Shown here one piece after another: positions 45,551-53,718 of a stretch of 64,000 bases of DNA. The stretch comes from Halopenitus salinus (lineage in GTDB: Archaea > Halobacteriota > Halobacteria > Halobacteriales > Haloferacaceae). The position numbers and the translations under genes are program-made. The stretch is taken from contig NZ_JBHSXL010000010.1 in NCBI RefSeq assembly GCF_042662125.1, positions 1-64,000 of the forward strand. Direction: 5' to 3'. The notes beneath the pieces are model-generated. The model did no database searches, had not been told where the DNA came from, and saw nothing but the letters and a program-made list of their open reading frames with translations. Each line of letters begins with the position of its first letter. The stretch's first letter is position 1.

Positions 45551-46897
45551 TCATTCAAACATCGGGTTATCACGCATCTCTTCCAAGGAATATCCGGGCA
45601 GCTCAAAGTCATCTGGGACAGCGATATACGGGTCTAAATTTTCTTCTGACCCGCAGAAAATAGCGTAATCCAACTGGTTATTCTCATTCCATTCGGTGAA
45701 TTCAGTTGTAACGACTACCGCGGACACTCGGCTATTGACCTTGAGTTTACCGCGCAGTCGCTGATGAAGCCTAACAAAATCGTCTCGAGATAGCTTCTCC
45801 AGATAGGGAACATCAATATGAAGGAGATTCGGATGCTCCTTATCAAATTTGCCTCTTGTAGCGTCAAACTGCCGAACGATTGGCGTAATCAGGTCGTCCT
45901 CACTGTCGAATCTTAGCCCAACGAACATTGGGTCAAAGTAGTCTGCTTCTCTGCTTGAGATGGCAACTTTGTTTTCATGTGTCTCAATAGTCGCTCTTTC
46001 AAAGTCCTCGTATAACTCTAGCTCTTCTCCGGTTTTAGCATATATTACGGGTTTGATATAATAGTCGTAGAAGAATTCGAGTTGTTCTCCCGCGTCCAAT
46101 CCCGCTATTGGAATCCGCTTCGTTCTGGTATACTCTCGGTAAGGGAGTACTCGAATTGAACCAAACGGAACACTCACCTCTGCCTCGGTCGAACGACACA
46201 ATTCATCCGGCAGATATTCATCAATTTTCTGAGCCTCTTCTGGTGTCGGAACTCTACTGAAATCAAAAAGAAAGATAGCAGGAGTTTGCGAAACCGATGT
46301 GAGCCTATTAATCAGAGACTGGTAGATTCCGTCTCGCTTATTAAGATCACCGGGTATTCCACACCGCTTGCATTCGATTCTGACTTCTGTGTTTTCGCAA
46401 GGAATCAGAATATCTGGGGCTTTTTGATTCCCTTCTTCGATGAATAACACTTCGTCCCCCAATTGAGAGTAGATACTTCCCACCTTGATTTCATAGGAAG
46501 ATTGCTTGTACTCGTCGGGGTTTCGAAGTCGATGGGAAAAAAAGTCGCGAAGAGATTTGTCCACTGACTGGCCTTCGGGCGTAACGATACCAGCGGAATC
46601 CAATTCGGAAATGAATTTACCCAAGTTCGTGAACCGAAGAGCGGGTTCATTCGGTTGCCCTTCAGGAACGAACTCAGGAAACTTCTCCTCACGCTTTCCG
46701 AGGTATACAGAAGCAAGATGATACTGAATAAGTAGATCTGGCTTTTCGTCAGTTCGAAAATCGACTGTCTCATCCGGGTCGTTGTCAAAATGCTCTTCAA
46801 ATTGGCTTTCTAGCCAATCTCGCCCGATGAACTCAACAGCAGTCTCAAAGGAATTGGTTAATTCCTCTCTGGTCGATTGCTCGACCGTATCTGTCAT
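45551..46897 (-). CDS. Uncharacterised protein with PD-(D/E)XK-like nuclease motif
   Basis: About 448 residues from ATG 46897 (an earlier TTG at 46924 is unlikely). Around residues 150-185 the sequence VLFIEEGNQKAPDILIPCEN then VRIECKRCGIPGDL has the order of a restriction-like active site: Asp in PDIL, Glu-x-Lys in IECK. The rest is alpha/beta with no family recognised. The gene stands next to a STAND-like NTPase and has the same low GC, so a role as a defence nuclease is a fair inference. Confidence 0.65.
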   Translation of the reverse strand: MTDTVEQSTREELTNSFETAVEFIGRDWLESQFEEHFDNDPDETVDFRTDEKPDLLIQYHLASVYLGKREEKFPEFVPEGQPNEPALRFTNLGKFISELDSAGIVTPEGQSVDKSLRDFFSHRLRNPDEYKQSSYEIKVGSIYSQLGDEVLFIEEGNQKAPDILIPCENTEVRIECKRCGIPGDLNKRDGIYQSLINRLTSVSQTPAIFLFDFSRVPTPEEAQKIDEYLPDELCRSTEAEVSVPFGSIRVLPYREYTRTKRIPIAGLDAGEQLEFFYDYYIKPVIYAKTGEELELYEDFERATIETHENKVAISSREADYFDPMFVGLRFDSEDDLITPIVRQFDATRGKFDKEHPNLLHIDVPYLEKLSRDDFVRLHQRLRGKLKVNSRVSAVVVTTEFTEWNENNQLDYAIFCGSEENLDPYIAVPDDFELPGYSLEEMRDNPMFE

Positions 46898-47045
46898 TGT
46901 TCGCAAATTGATTACATGAGTCAAAAGGGTTGCCTTGGTGGGAGAGATTTCATAGAGCCTTTCTTGAAAAGATGGTTCTGTTACCTGTAGATAGTCTATT
47001 ACTCTCAGTATGACTTTTCGTCGAAATTCGATTTCTAAATAGAGA
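46898..47045. other. AT-rich intergenic spacer
   Basis: About 150 bases; probable promoter of the PD-(D/E)XK-like gene. No gene seen. Confidence 0.4.
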
Positions 47046-47825
47046 TTAGGACCCGTAGCAGGTATTCATGGCCTGGCGTTCGTTCCCGTTTCCAACGGCA
47101 TATAGATAAGCCGCATAGTCCTCCTGCTGCGTTAATTTGGTTGAATTGGAAGGGAGGGTTACGTTGTTAAACTCTTCATCCGCGTTTTGGATCTCACCGA
47201 CTAACCGTCGTTCGACTTTCTGACCGTTTTCTTGCCACTCATACTCAACGAAGAATTCACGATTGGGGTTATAGGCTGTCAGCATATCACATTTCGAGTG
47301 AGTGTGGTCAACTACAAATTCAGCGGTATAGCCTTCGTGGGTATGGATATTCTCGGTAACAATCTGGGCTGTGCAGCCTACGACTTCCGAATCTGGCCGA
47401 TTGGATGCTTCTATCTGTGGTTTAAGAGGATTATTGATAGTGATGGCACCGTACCCTCTGTTCGAACCTGGAACTTGAACGTTCTTGATACACCCGGGGA
47501 ATCTAACCTCAAAAACCGCTCGCGAAAGAGTTGGTCCGCCATTATGACTAAATCTGACTCGATAGACCTCGTATCCAGACTCCCACGTGATGTTATCGAA
47601 GCGTTCTACGGTCGCGCCTTCCGGGTATCCAGCCTCGGTTTGTTGAACCTCCGCTTGCAAATCAGGAGTGGGAAATATTCCCGCTCCGAGAAAAACTGGC
47701 GTTACAAGAGAGGTTACGAAAGGAGCAATTAGGGGAGACAACAGAGCAGAGACTAAAAACCCGGCAAAGGCATTTGTCCAATCTATCTTCTCTCGTACCT
47801 TCCCAATCCTGTCCCGTATATCCAT
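47046..47825 (-). CDS. Membrane-anchored protein of unknown function
   Basis: 259 residues. One hydrophobic segment near the N-terminus (AFAGFLVSALLSPLIAPFVT, then SLVTPVFLGAGIF) anchors the protein; the rest is a beta-rich domain (YEVYRVRFSHNGGPTLSRAV, then FEVRFPGCIKNVQVPGSN) with three cysteines. No known family. It lies in the AT-rich island, so it could be a component of a mobile or defence locus. Confidence 0.6.
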   Translation of the reverse strand: MDIRDRIGKVREKIDWTNAFAGFLVSALLSPLIAPFVTSLVTPVFLGAGIFPTPDLQAEVQQTEAGYPEGATVERFDNITWESGYEVYRVRFSHNGGPTLSRAVFEVRFPGCIKNVQVPGSNRGYGAITINNPLKPQIEASNRPDSEVVGCTAQIVTENIHTHEGYTAEFVVDHTHSKCDMLTAYNPNREFFVEYEWQENGQKVERRLVGEIQNADEEFNNVTLPSNSTKLTQQEDYAAYLYAVGNGNERQAMNTCYGS

Positions 47826-48381
47826 AGCTCATTAGCTCAGCTAAGCGGTAATAAAAGCACTTCCGATACTTCAAAAATTGGTTTATATCTGTGACACCGT
47901 AGACAAAGCCCTGGCGAGGCTTCCTTTATCGGTCGAGATCCTCTACACCTTCTGGTCGTCCTGTTGTGTAAACGATATGTCCTCTCAAGAAATCATCAAG
48001 CATAGTCATTGACTCATTGCCTTCTCCAACTAAGGATTGAATCGAGTCAACTACCCTGTTTTCTCCACCTCTCCCGAACAGATTGTGAAGGAGTCGGAGA
48101 GTAATATCAGCCAGTTCCTTACACTGCGTTGCGTCTGTCCGGTAGACAACCAACCTCATTCCGATTTCAACATCCTCCGTCGTATCAAACTCTTCTGGAT
48201 CTGGTAGTTCGTCGACCTCAAGCCTCCAAAAGTATAGATACTCGTCTTTAGTTCTCTGATATTCATCCAGCTTCGCCTCTATGTCCACACTGTCATCGCT
48301 GGAGTGGAGAAGTCCCATATCAATCATGTGGCTCTGTTGAAATCCTCAGAGAGTTACATGTTCGTCCTGTAATTCGACGAG

Positions 48382-49203
48382 ATGAAGCCCCTCCCGAAGT
48401 CGCAGATTCTCCGGTTTACTGAGAAGGCGATCCATCTGGCCCGCCGAGCTGTTTCTCGATACTCCTCGAAGTTCTCCAAACACCGCTATACACTCCCGCA
48501 GCACGTTGTTCTGCTGTGTCTCAAAGTGCGGAAGAACACGACCTACCGTGGCCTACTTGACGAACTGATCGAGATGCCACGCATCCGTCGTGTTCTCGGG
48601 CTAACCGAGCTTCCTACTGCTTCAACGCTCTGTAAGGCGTTCAACCGGCTTGATATGGCTGTGTGGCGTATCATTTTGACTCTCTCAGCGACGTTACTTC
48701 CGACGAGCGGCGTTGTTGGTGTTGATGCGTCAGGGTTCGACCGTAGTCACGCTTCGAAACACTACACAAAACGTGCCGAACTCACGATTCAGCAGCTCAA
48801 GGTGACGTTGCTGGTCGATGCGAAGGTGAACGCAATTCTCGATCTACACGTGACGACGACTCGAAAACATGATAGCCAGATCGCTCCATCGTTGATCAAG
48901 CGCAATCCCGACGATATTGATGTGTTGCTCGGTGACAAAGGCTACGACGATCAGAAGATCAGGCGGCTCGCCCGGCAACACGAAGTTCGACCACTGATCA
49001 AGCATCGTGAGTTCACGTCACTCCATAAGGCATGGAACGTACGCTTAGACACTGATCTCTACGGTCAGCGGAGTCAATCCGAGACTGTCAACTCAACACT
49101 CAAGCGGAAGTACGGCGCGTTTGTCCGGTCACGGCGCTGGTGGAAGCAGTTCCGTGAACTCACCATCGCCTGTCTCATTCATAACGTAGATCGATCACTC
49201 TGA
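48382..49203 (+). CDS. IS5-family transposase
   Basis: 273 residues, complete. DDE residues in VVGVDASGFDRSHASKHY (Asp), VLLGDKGYDDQKIRRLAR (Asp) and SETVNSTLKRKYGAFVRSR (Glu). It shares the order and several words (SKHY, DKGYD, LIKHREF, LYGQR) with the transposase at 43938, so both are in the same haloarchaeal IS5 group, but at low identity. Confidence 0.92.
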   Translation: MKPLPKSQILRFTEKAIHLARRAVSRYSSKFSKHRYTLPQHVVLLCLKVRKNTTYRGLLDELIEMPRIRRVLGLTELPTASTLCKAFNRLDMAVWRIILTLSATLLPTSGVVGVDASGFDRSHASKHYTKRAELTIQQLKVTLLVDAKVNAILDLHVTTTRKHDSQIAPSLIKRNPDDIDVLLGDKGYDDQKIRRLARQHEVRPLIKHREFTSLHKAWNVRLDTDLYGQRSQSETVNSTLKRKYGAFVRSRRWWKQFRELTIACLIHNVDRSL

Positions 49204-49225
49204 TCGGTCAATACAGGGGAGTAGT

Positions 49226-49441
49226 CTATCGGCGCTTCAGTAGCACAGAAATGAGCATAAGCGCCGCAAAGACGATTGAGAAGCTCATCACTCCGACTCC
49301 GAAAACGTAGTACGGGTTCGTGAAATCGGGACTGTTGAGGAACAGAAAGAGGCAAAAACTCGAACCCATCAAGACAATCATCGCCGACTGAATACTCGGA
49401 TTATACCAGTCTTCAAGCGATTCCCGAACAGTCCCAGACAT
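49226..49441 (-). CDS. Passenger small membrane protein inside the IS
   Basis: 71 residues on the strand opposite to the transposase. MSGTVRESLEDWYNPSIQ then two hydrophobic segments (SAMIVLMGSSFCLFLFLN and VFGVGVMSFSIVFAALMLIS) ending in LKRR. It is fully inside the IS borders defined by the inverted repeats and 8-base duplication. No family recognised. It could be a cargo gene or a relic carried along. Confidence 0.55.
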   Translation of the reverse strand: MSGTVRESLEDWYNPSIQSAMIVLMGSSFCLFLFLNSPDFTNPYYVFGVGVMSFSIVFAALMLISVLLKRR

Positions 49442-49763
49442 ATTAGAACGATAACTCCAATACAGTATACCGTTTGCGGTGGTGAAAATCCGAGAAGTTC
49501 GCAGTCTTCAGCGAACGGCTGTTTCAGTCGAGAATATGTCTGAAGAATGGGATTTCAACAGAGCCAATCATGTCCTCAAAGGTGTCCCTGTCGAATGGAA
49601 GAAGGCGGAATCCGTGTTTCAAGTCATTGAGTGGTTGAGTATGATCTTTCCAGAAGTTGACCACAGCATTACAAGCCGCCACATACTTCTCAGGGCGGTC
49701 GATAAACTCGATGTCCTTGCCCATTTGTAATTTCACAATGGACCACACGTATCTTGAAACCAT

Positions 49764-50067
49764 GAAGGTACGGACTTTCGGGTGATCAAGGAGCTCCTCA
49801 CCAAATGCGGATCACGAGACCCGGCGCTTCGATCGTTCTACACCAACTTCGCGGCACTCCTCTTCAACACCTGGGCGGTGACGAATGTCCGCCTGCGGAA
49901 GAGACTGGCCAAGACCTGAGCAAGGGGAAGCAGTTGACCGCTGGTGAGCGGATGCAGGCCATCGAGGACGACCCACGAGATCTCTAGATTCCGACCGAAC
50001 TATCAGAAGATCTATAGGTATTTGGCGACCTTCTTGGAGAGGGTTGGAGCACCTCAAACGCCGACTG
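49764..50067 (+). pseudogene. Decayed C-terminal copy of the DDE transposase
   Basis: Reads DFRVIKELLTKCGSRDPALR, SFYTNFAALLFNTWAVTNVR, then through stops GKQLTAGERMQAIEDDPRDL. These are the same segments as the C-terminus at 40430-40720 (DFRVIKEEFLAKSASRNPAI). Two stops and a shift make it nonfunctional. It marks the right side of the defence-type island. Confidence 0.65.
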
Positions 50068-50239
50068 ATTCTCGGCAGGGGTTGCTGAATAGAATCGCTG
50101 TGTTTTCAACTACTGTTAAGGTGCTTGGCACTGGTCGGCGTCGGGTGCCGCGTGAACGTGACCAGCTCGTTCCGGGAACCCGAGGCGAATCCCGCCGATC
50201 GACCACCGGTTTTTCTATGAGCGGGGCGTAGACCCGGGC
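50068..50239. other. Transition from island to core genes
   Basis: About 170 bases where the sequence returns to high GC. TTGCTGAATAGA near 50080 looks like an IS end but has no partner. No gene seen. Confidence 0.35.
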
Positions 50240-50629
50240 ATGTCCAGACTCCTCCTCGGCGTTCTCGGGCTCGTCCTGGCGGCGATTCCCGACCGCGTGA
50301 TCGAGTGGTACGAGTCGATCGCCGTCGCGTCGCCCGACGAACCGACCGCGAAGCCGTGGCTCCCCTCGGCCGTGCGGGCGGAGGGGATCGCCTATGTGGC
50401 GATCGCTCTCGTCGGCGGCCGGGCGTACGCGTGGACCATGGGGCTCGTCGGCGCCATCGGCGCGCTCGCGGCGGCGATCCCGGAGCGATACCTCGCGTTC
50501 GGCGCTCGGATCGGCTACGAGCGTCCGAGGTCGATCGTCTGGCGCGACCGCTTCGTCTCGGTCGTTCGCGCGATCGGCGTCGGCTGCGTGCTACTCGCGA
50601 TACGGGCGACAAGCGAGCGGCGATCGTAA
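50240..50629 (+). CDS. Small membrane protein
   Basis: 129 residues. A hydrophobic start MSRLLLGVLGLVLAAIPDR and later segments AEGIAYVAIALVGGRAYAWT and GLVGAIGALAAAIPERY suggest three or four helices. The function is unknown. It is directly followed by the lipoprotein gene (overlapping TAATG), so the two may act together. Confidence 0.7.
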   Translation: MSRLLLGVLGLVLAAIPDRVIEWYESIAVASPDEPTAKPWLPSAVRAEGIAYVAIALVGGRAYAWTMGLVGAIGALAAAIPERYLAFGARIGYERPRSIVWRDRFVSVVRAIGVGCVLLAIRATSERRS

Positions 50630-51261
50630 TGTATCGTCGTGAGGTGCTCCGGACCGGTGCGGCGGTCGGACTTGCGGGCGTCGCCGGCTGTGTCGGCGGG
50701 AGCGATGGCGCCGCGTTCTCCGAGGGCTTCGAGGACGGGCTCGGCGACTGGGAACGCGAGGCGGCGATCGGGCCGGAGGTCGACCTCGAGGACTTCGAGT
50801 GGGAGATCGACGTCTCGGAGACGGAGGCCGTCGAGGGCGACCGCTCCCTGCGCGTGTGGAACGAGGGGGACTACGACGACGGCGTGAGCTGGGCGACACA
50901 TCCGATCGCCGTCGAGCCGGGGCGGGCGTACGAGATCGAGGCCACGGCGCAGTTCTGGAGCGAGTCCGAGTCGTTCAACACCATCCGCCACGCCGTGATG
51001 CGGCTCGGGCCGGAGACGGCGGCGACGGAGGAGGACTTCCCGCAGCTGGGCGTCAACTCGAGCGACTTCGGCGAGACGCCCTACGGCGGGCTTCGGGAGC
51101 CGCTGTGGCTCTCCGATGGGTGGCACGAGTACTCCTTCGAGTGGACGACTCCGGAGCTGTCGACCGACACGCTCCACTTCGCCGTCGGAACGGCGGTCAT
51201 TTGGGAGGCCGACGCGACCCACTACGTCGACGACCTGTCGGTCACGATCGAGCGACGATAA
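50629..51261 (+). CDS. Tat-type lipoprotein of unknown function
   Basis: 210 residues. RREVLRTGAAVGLAGVAGC gives a twin-arginine lipoprotein signal with a lipobox Cys. The mature part has a jelly-roll-like composition, with FEDGLGDWEREAAIGPEV early and SWATHPIAVEPGRAYEIEAT in the middle, typical of carbohydrate-binding-like domains. The start overlaps the stop of the preceding gene. Likely attached outside the cell membrane. Confidence 0.8.
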   Translation: MYRREVLRTGAAVGLAGVAGCVGGSDGAAFSEGFEDGLGDWEREAAIGPEVDLEDFEWEIDVSETEAVEGDRSLRVWNEGDYDDGVSWATHPIAVEPGRAYEIEATAQFWSESESFNTIRHAVMRLGPETAATEEDFPQLGVNSSDFGETPYGGLREPLWLSDGWHEYSFEWTTPELSTDTLHFAVGTAVIWEADATHYVDDLSVTIERR

Positions 51262-51276
51262 CGCCGCGAAGCTTGC

Positions 51277-51441
51277 TCACTCGAGCGATTCGACGGTCGC
51301 CTCACCGCAGTGGGGACAATGCGAGTGCTCCTCGGTGAGGTCCTCCTCGCAGCTCGTACAGACGAACGCCGCCTCCTCGTTCCCGATGACCGCTCGCTTC
51401 GCCCGCTCGAATTCCGTCCCGGCCTTTCTGAACAGGCTCAT
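51277..51441 (-). CDS. Small zinc-ribbon protein
   Basis: 54 residues from ATG 51441. MSLFRKAGTEFERAKRAVIG is a basic helix, then FVCTSCEEDL and CPHCGE, a double CxxC zinc ribbon. Common in haloarchaea; function unknown. It converges with the lipoprotein gene. Confidence 0.72.
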   Translation of the reverse strand: MSLFRKAGTEFERAKRAVIGNEEAAFVCTSCEEDLTEEHSHCPHCGEATVESLE

Positions 51442-51853
51442 TGTGCCACCTCGGGCCATGAGTCGGATAAGCGTTGGGTCGAGGCTGACTCACGAGCCGA
51501 AATCTATAAGCAACCGAAGGACGCACTCACGCGTGTGACGAACTCCGCGTCCATCCAGGGCACGCCGGCATCGCCAGCGACGCGGCTCTTCTCGAAAAAA
51601 CGCGCCTGAAACGCCCGTCGGCGGGAGTGGCGACCCCGTCCCGGGCGGCCCCCGATGTCCCCGACAGCGACGTCTTCGACGTCGTTCGGGAGACGACCGA
51701 TGGCTCCGAACCGGCCGACGATCGAATCGATCCACGACCGCGAACCCACTGCGGCTCGACCGACGATCGAATCGACGACCGCGAGCCGACGACCAACGAC
51801 CAACGACCGAACCGACGACCACGAACACACCACGAACCACACGAGATCCACCA
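51442..51853. other. Intergenic region upstream of dapA
   Basis: About 410 bases with no supported gene. Words such as CGACCAACGACCAACGACCG and CGAACCGACGACCACGAAC form a low-complexity stretch before dapA. The dapA promoter should be in the last 60 bases, but no clear TATA box is seen. Confidence 0.4.
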
Positions 51854-52789
51854 ATGACGACGACCCAACCCTTCGAGGGCGTGATGCCCGCGATGACGAC
51901 CCCCTTCACCGAACGGGACGAGATCGACCACGAACAGCTCGCCGACAACGCGCGGTATCTGGAGGCCGCCGGCGTCGACGGCCTGGTACCGGTCGGATCG
52001 ACCGGCGAGTCGGCGACGCTGTCCCACGACGAGCACGTCGACGTGATAGAGACCGTCTCCGAGGCGGTCGATGACGTCCCGGTCATCGCCGGGACCGGAT
52101 CGAACAACACCGCCGAGGCGCTCTCGCTGTCGCGGCGCGCCGCGGACGCCGACGCCGACGGCCTGCTCCTCATCTCGCCGTACTACAACAAGCCCGAGCC
52201 CGAGGGCTTCTACGAGCACTACACGGCCATCGCCGACGCCGTCGACCTGCCGCAGATCGTCTACAACGTCCCCTCGCGGACCGGCCGGTCGATCCCCGTC
52301 GACGTGACGGCGCGGCTTGCGGAACACGAGAACATCGTGGGCTACAAGGCCGCCTCCGGCGATCTGGGCCTGATCAGCGAGGTCGTCGAACGCACCGCCG
52401 ACGAGGAGTTCGCGGTGCTGTCGGGCGACGACGGCCTCACCCTGCCGATCCTCTCGGTCGGCGGGACCGGCACGATAAGCGTCGTCGCGAACGTCGAGCC
52501 CGAGCGGACCTGCGCGATGGTCGGGTCGGCGCTCGCGGGCGACTACGAGCGCGCACGCGAGATCCACCACGAGCTCTCGCCGCTTTGTCGCGAACTCTTC
52601 GTCGAGACGAACCCGATCCCCGTCAAGGAGGCGATGGCGATCCGCGACCGGGGCCGCCCGGACCTGCGCCCGCCGCTGACCCGCCTCTCGGAGGAACACC
52701 GCGACGACCTCGAGGCGCTGCTCCGCGAGTACGAGACCGCGGCGCCCGGCGAGATCGGCGCGTTCGCCACGCCGGAGGCCTCTCGATGA
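51854..52789 (+). CDS. dapA: 4-hydroxy-tetrahydrodipicolinate synthase
   Basis: 311 residues. Condenses pyruvate with aspartate semialdehyde in lysine synthesis. Conserved points: GLVPVGSTGESATLSHDEHV, IVYNVPSRTGRSIPVDV (Tyr and Arg) and NIVGYKAASGDLGLISEVV (Schiff-base Lys). The last codons overlap dapB by ATGA. First gene of a lysine cluster. Distinct from the DapA-like aldolase at 22520, which is AT-rich and linked to a transporter. Confidence 0.95.
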   Translation: MTTTQPFEGVMPAMTTPFTERDEIDHEQLADNARYLEAAGVDGLVPVGSTGESATLSHDEHVDVIETVSEAVDDVPVIAGTGSNNTAEALSLSRRAADADADGLLLISPYYNKPEPEGFYEHYTAIADAVDLPQIVYNVPSRTGRSIPVDVTARLAEHENIVGYKAASGDLGLISEVVERTADEEFAVLSGDDGLTLPILSVGGTGTISVVANVEPERTCAMVGSALAGDYERAREIHHELSPLCRELFVETNPIPVKEAMAIRDRGRPDLRPPLTRLSEEHRDDLEALLREYETAAPGEIGAFATPEASR

Positions 52790-53580
52790 GTTCGGGCGAT
52801 CCGGGCACCCTCCGGCTCGCCGTCACCGGGGCCGGCGGCCGGATGGGCCGTGAGGTGATCGAGGCGGCCGCGGATCGTGAGGGGATGTCCGTGGTCCTGG
52901 CCGTGAACCGCTCGGAGACGGAGCCCGTCGCGGGCGTCGCGGTCGACCCCGCCTCGGAGTTCGCGGACCGGCTCGCCGCCGTCGATCCCGACGTCGCCGT
53001 CGATTTCACCGGTCCGGCCTCCGCGCTCGCGTACGCCGACGCCTGTGCGGACGCCGACGTGCCGCTCGTCACCGGAACGACCGGATTCTCCGGGGACGAA
53101 CTCGCGAAGCTCCAGGAAGCCGCCTCGTCGGTGCCGGTGCTCAAGGCGGCCAACTTCTCGCGGGGGGTCGCCGCCCTCAGACGCGCGGTTCGCGAGGCGG
53201 TCGCGGCGCTTCCCGGATACGACGTCGAGGTGACGGAGACTCACCACAACGGCAAGCGGGACGCGCCCTCCGGCACCGCGAACACCATCCTCGCGGACGT
53301 CGAGGACGTTCGCGAGGACCTCTCGCCGGACGGACGCGTCCACGGCCGTGAGGGCCACGCCCCCCGCGAACCGGGCGAGATCGGGGTCCACGCGCGCCGC
53401 GCCGGCGACGTCACCGGCGAACACGAGGTGCTGCTCGCGGACAACCACGAGGTTCTCGAGCTGGTCCATCGGGCCGGCGACCGCGGGGTGTTCGCGGCCG
53501 GGGCGCTCGACGCTGCCGGCTGGCTCGCCGACCGCGAGGCGGGGTGGTACACCTTCGACGACGTCATCGACGGCTCGTGA
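52786..53580 (+). CDS. dapB: 4-hydroxy-tetrahydrodipicolinate reductase
   Basis: 264 residues. NAD(P)-binding start LRLAVTGAGGRMGREVIEAA, GTTGFSGDELAKL, and the catalytic segment VEVTETHHNGKRDAPSGTAN with His and Lys. The C-terminal GVFAAGALDAAGWLADREAG is as usual. Produces tetrahydrodipicolinate. The ATG overlaps the dapA stop, so the two genes are translationally coupled. Confidence 0.95.
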   Translation: MSSGDPGTLRLAVTGAGGRMGREVIEAAADREGMSVVLAVNRSETEPVAGVAVDPASEFADRLAAVDPDVAVDFTGPASALAYADACADADVPLVTGTTGFSGDELAKLQEAASSVPVLKAANFSRGVAALRRAVREAVAALPGYDVEVTETHHNGKRDAPSGTANTILADVEDVREDLSPDGRVHGREGHAPREPGEIGVHARRAGDVTGEHEVLLADNHEVLELVHRAGDRGVFAAGALDAAGWLADREAGWYTFDDVIDGS

Positions 53581-53718
53581 CCGTCATCGACGACTCGTGA
53601 TCGACGAGACGACTCGTGATCGACGAGACGACTCGAGAGATCACGCCCTACGAACGATTCACGATATCCCGCCTCACGAACCGACGCATAAATACCGCCA
53701 CTCGACCACCGATCGCAC
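53581..53718. promoter_or_regulatory. Promoter region of dapD with short direct repeats
   Basis: TCGTGATCGACGAGACGAC occurs twice (about 53597 and 53616). GCATAAATACC at 53686-53696 is a TATA-like element about 27 bases before the dapD ATG, so the dapD-lysA-dapF-dapE block probably has its own leaderless promoter. Confidence 0.5.

Larger units (their letters stand above)
48330..49565. mobile_element. IS5-type insertion sequence with passenger gene, intact target duplication
   Basis: Terminal inverted repeats GGCTCTGTTGAAATC at 48330-48344 and the complement at 49551-49565 (perfect 15 bases). The 8-base duplication AATCATGT is present at 48322-48329 and 49566-49573, so this is a recent clean insertion. 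The element is 1,236 bp. The transposase takes 48382-49203, and the remaining 350 bases at the right hold a second ORF (49226-49441). Confidence 0.92.
47926..49763 (-). pseudogene. Hypothetical gene split by an IS (parts 49566-49763 and 47926-48329)
   Basis: The 5' part reads KLQMGKDIEFIDRPEKYVAA and ends DRDTFEDMI; the 3' part starts DMGLLHSSDDSVDIEAKLDE and runs to 47926. Removing the IS (48330-49565) and one copy of the 8-base duplication AATCATGT joins them in frame (...DTFED-MI-DMGLL...), giving a protein of about 197 residues. The family is unknown; the N-terminal half is helical (DIEFIDRPEKYVAACNAVVN). Whether the 3' part is still translated is unknown. Confidence 0.7.

Noticed and set aside
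53597..53634. Short direct repeats before dapD as an attachment site
   Set aside because: Only two 19-base copies with no integrase or tRNA nearby; more likely local slippage or a regulatory repeat.
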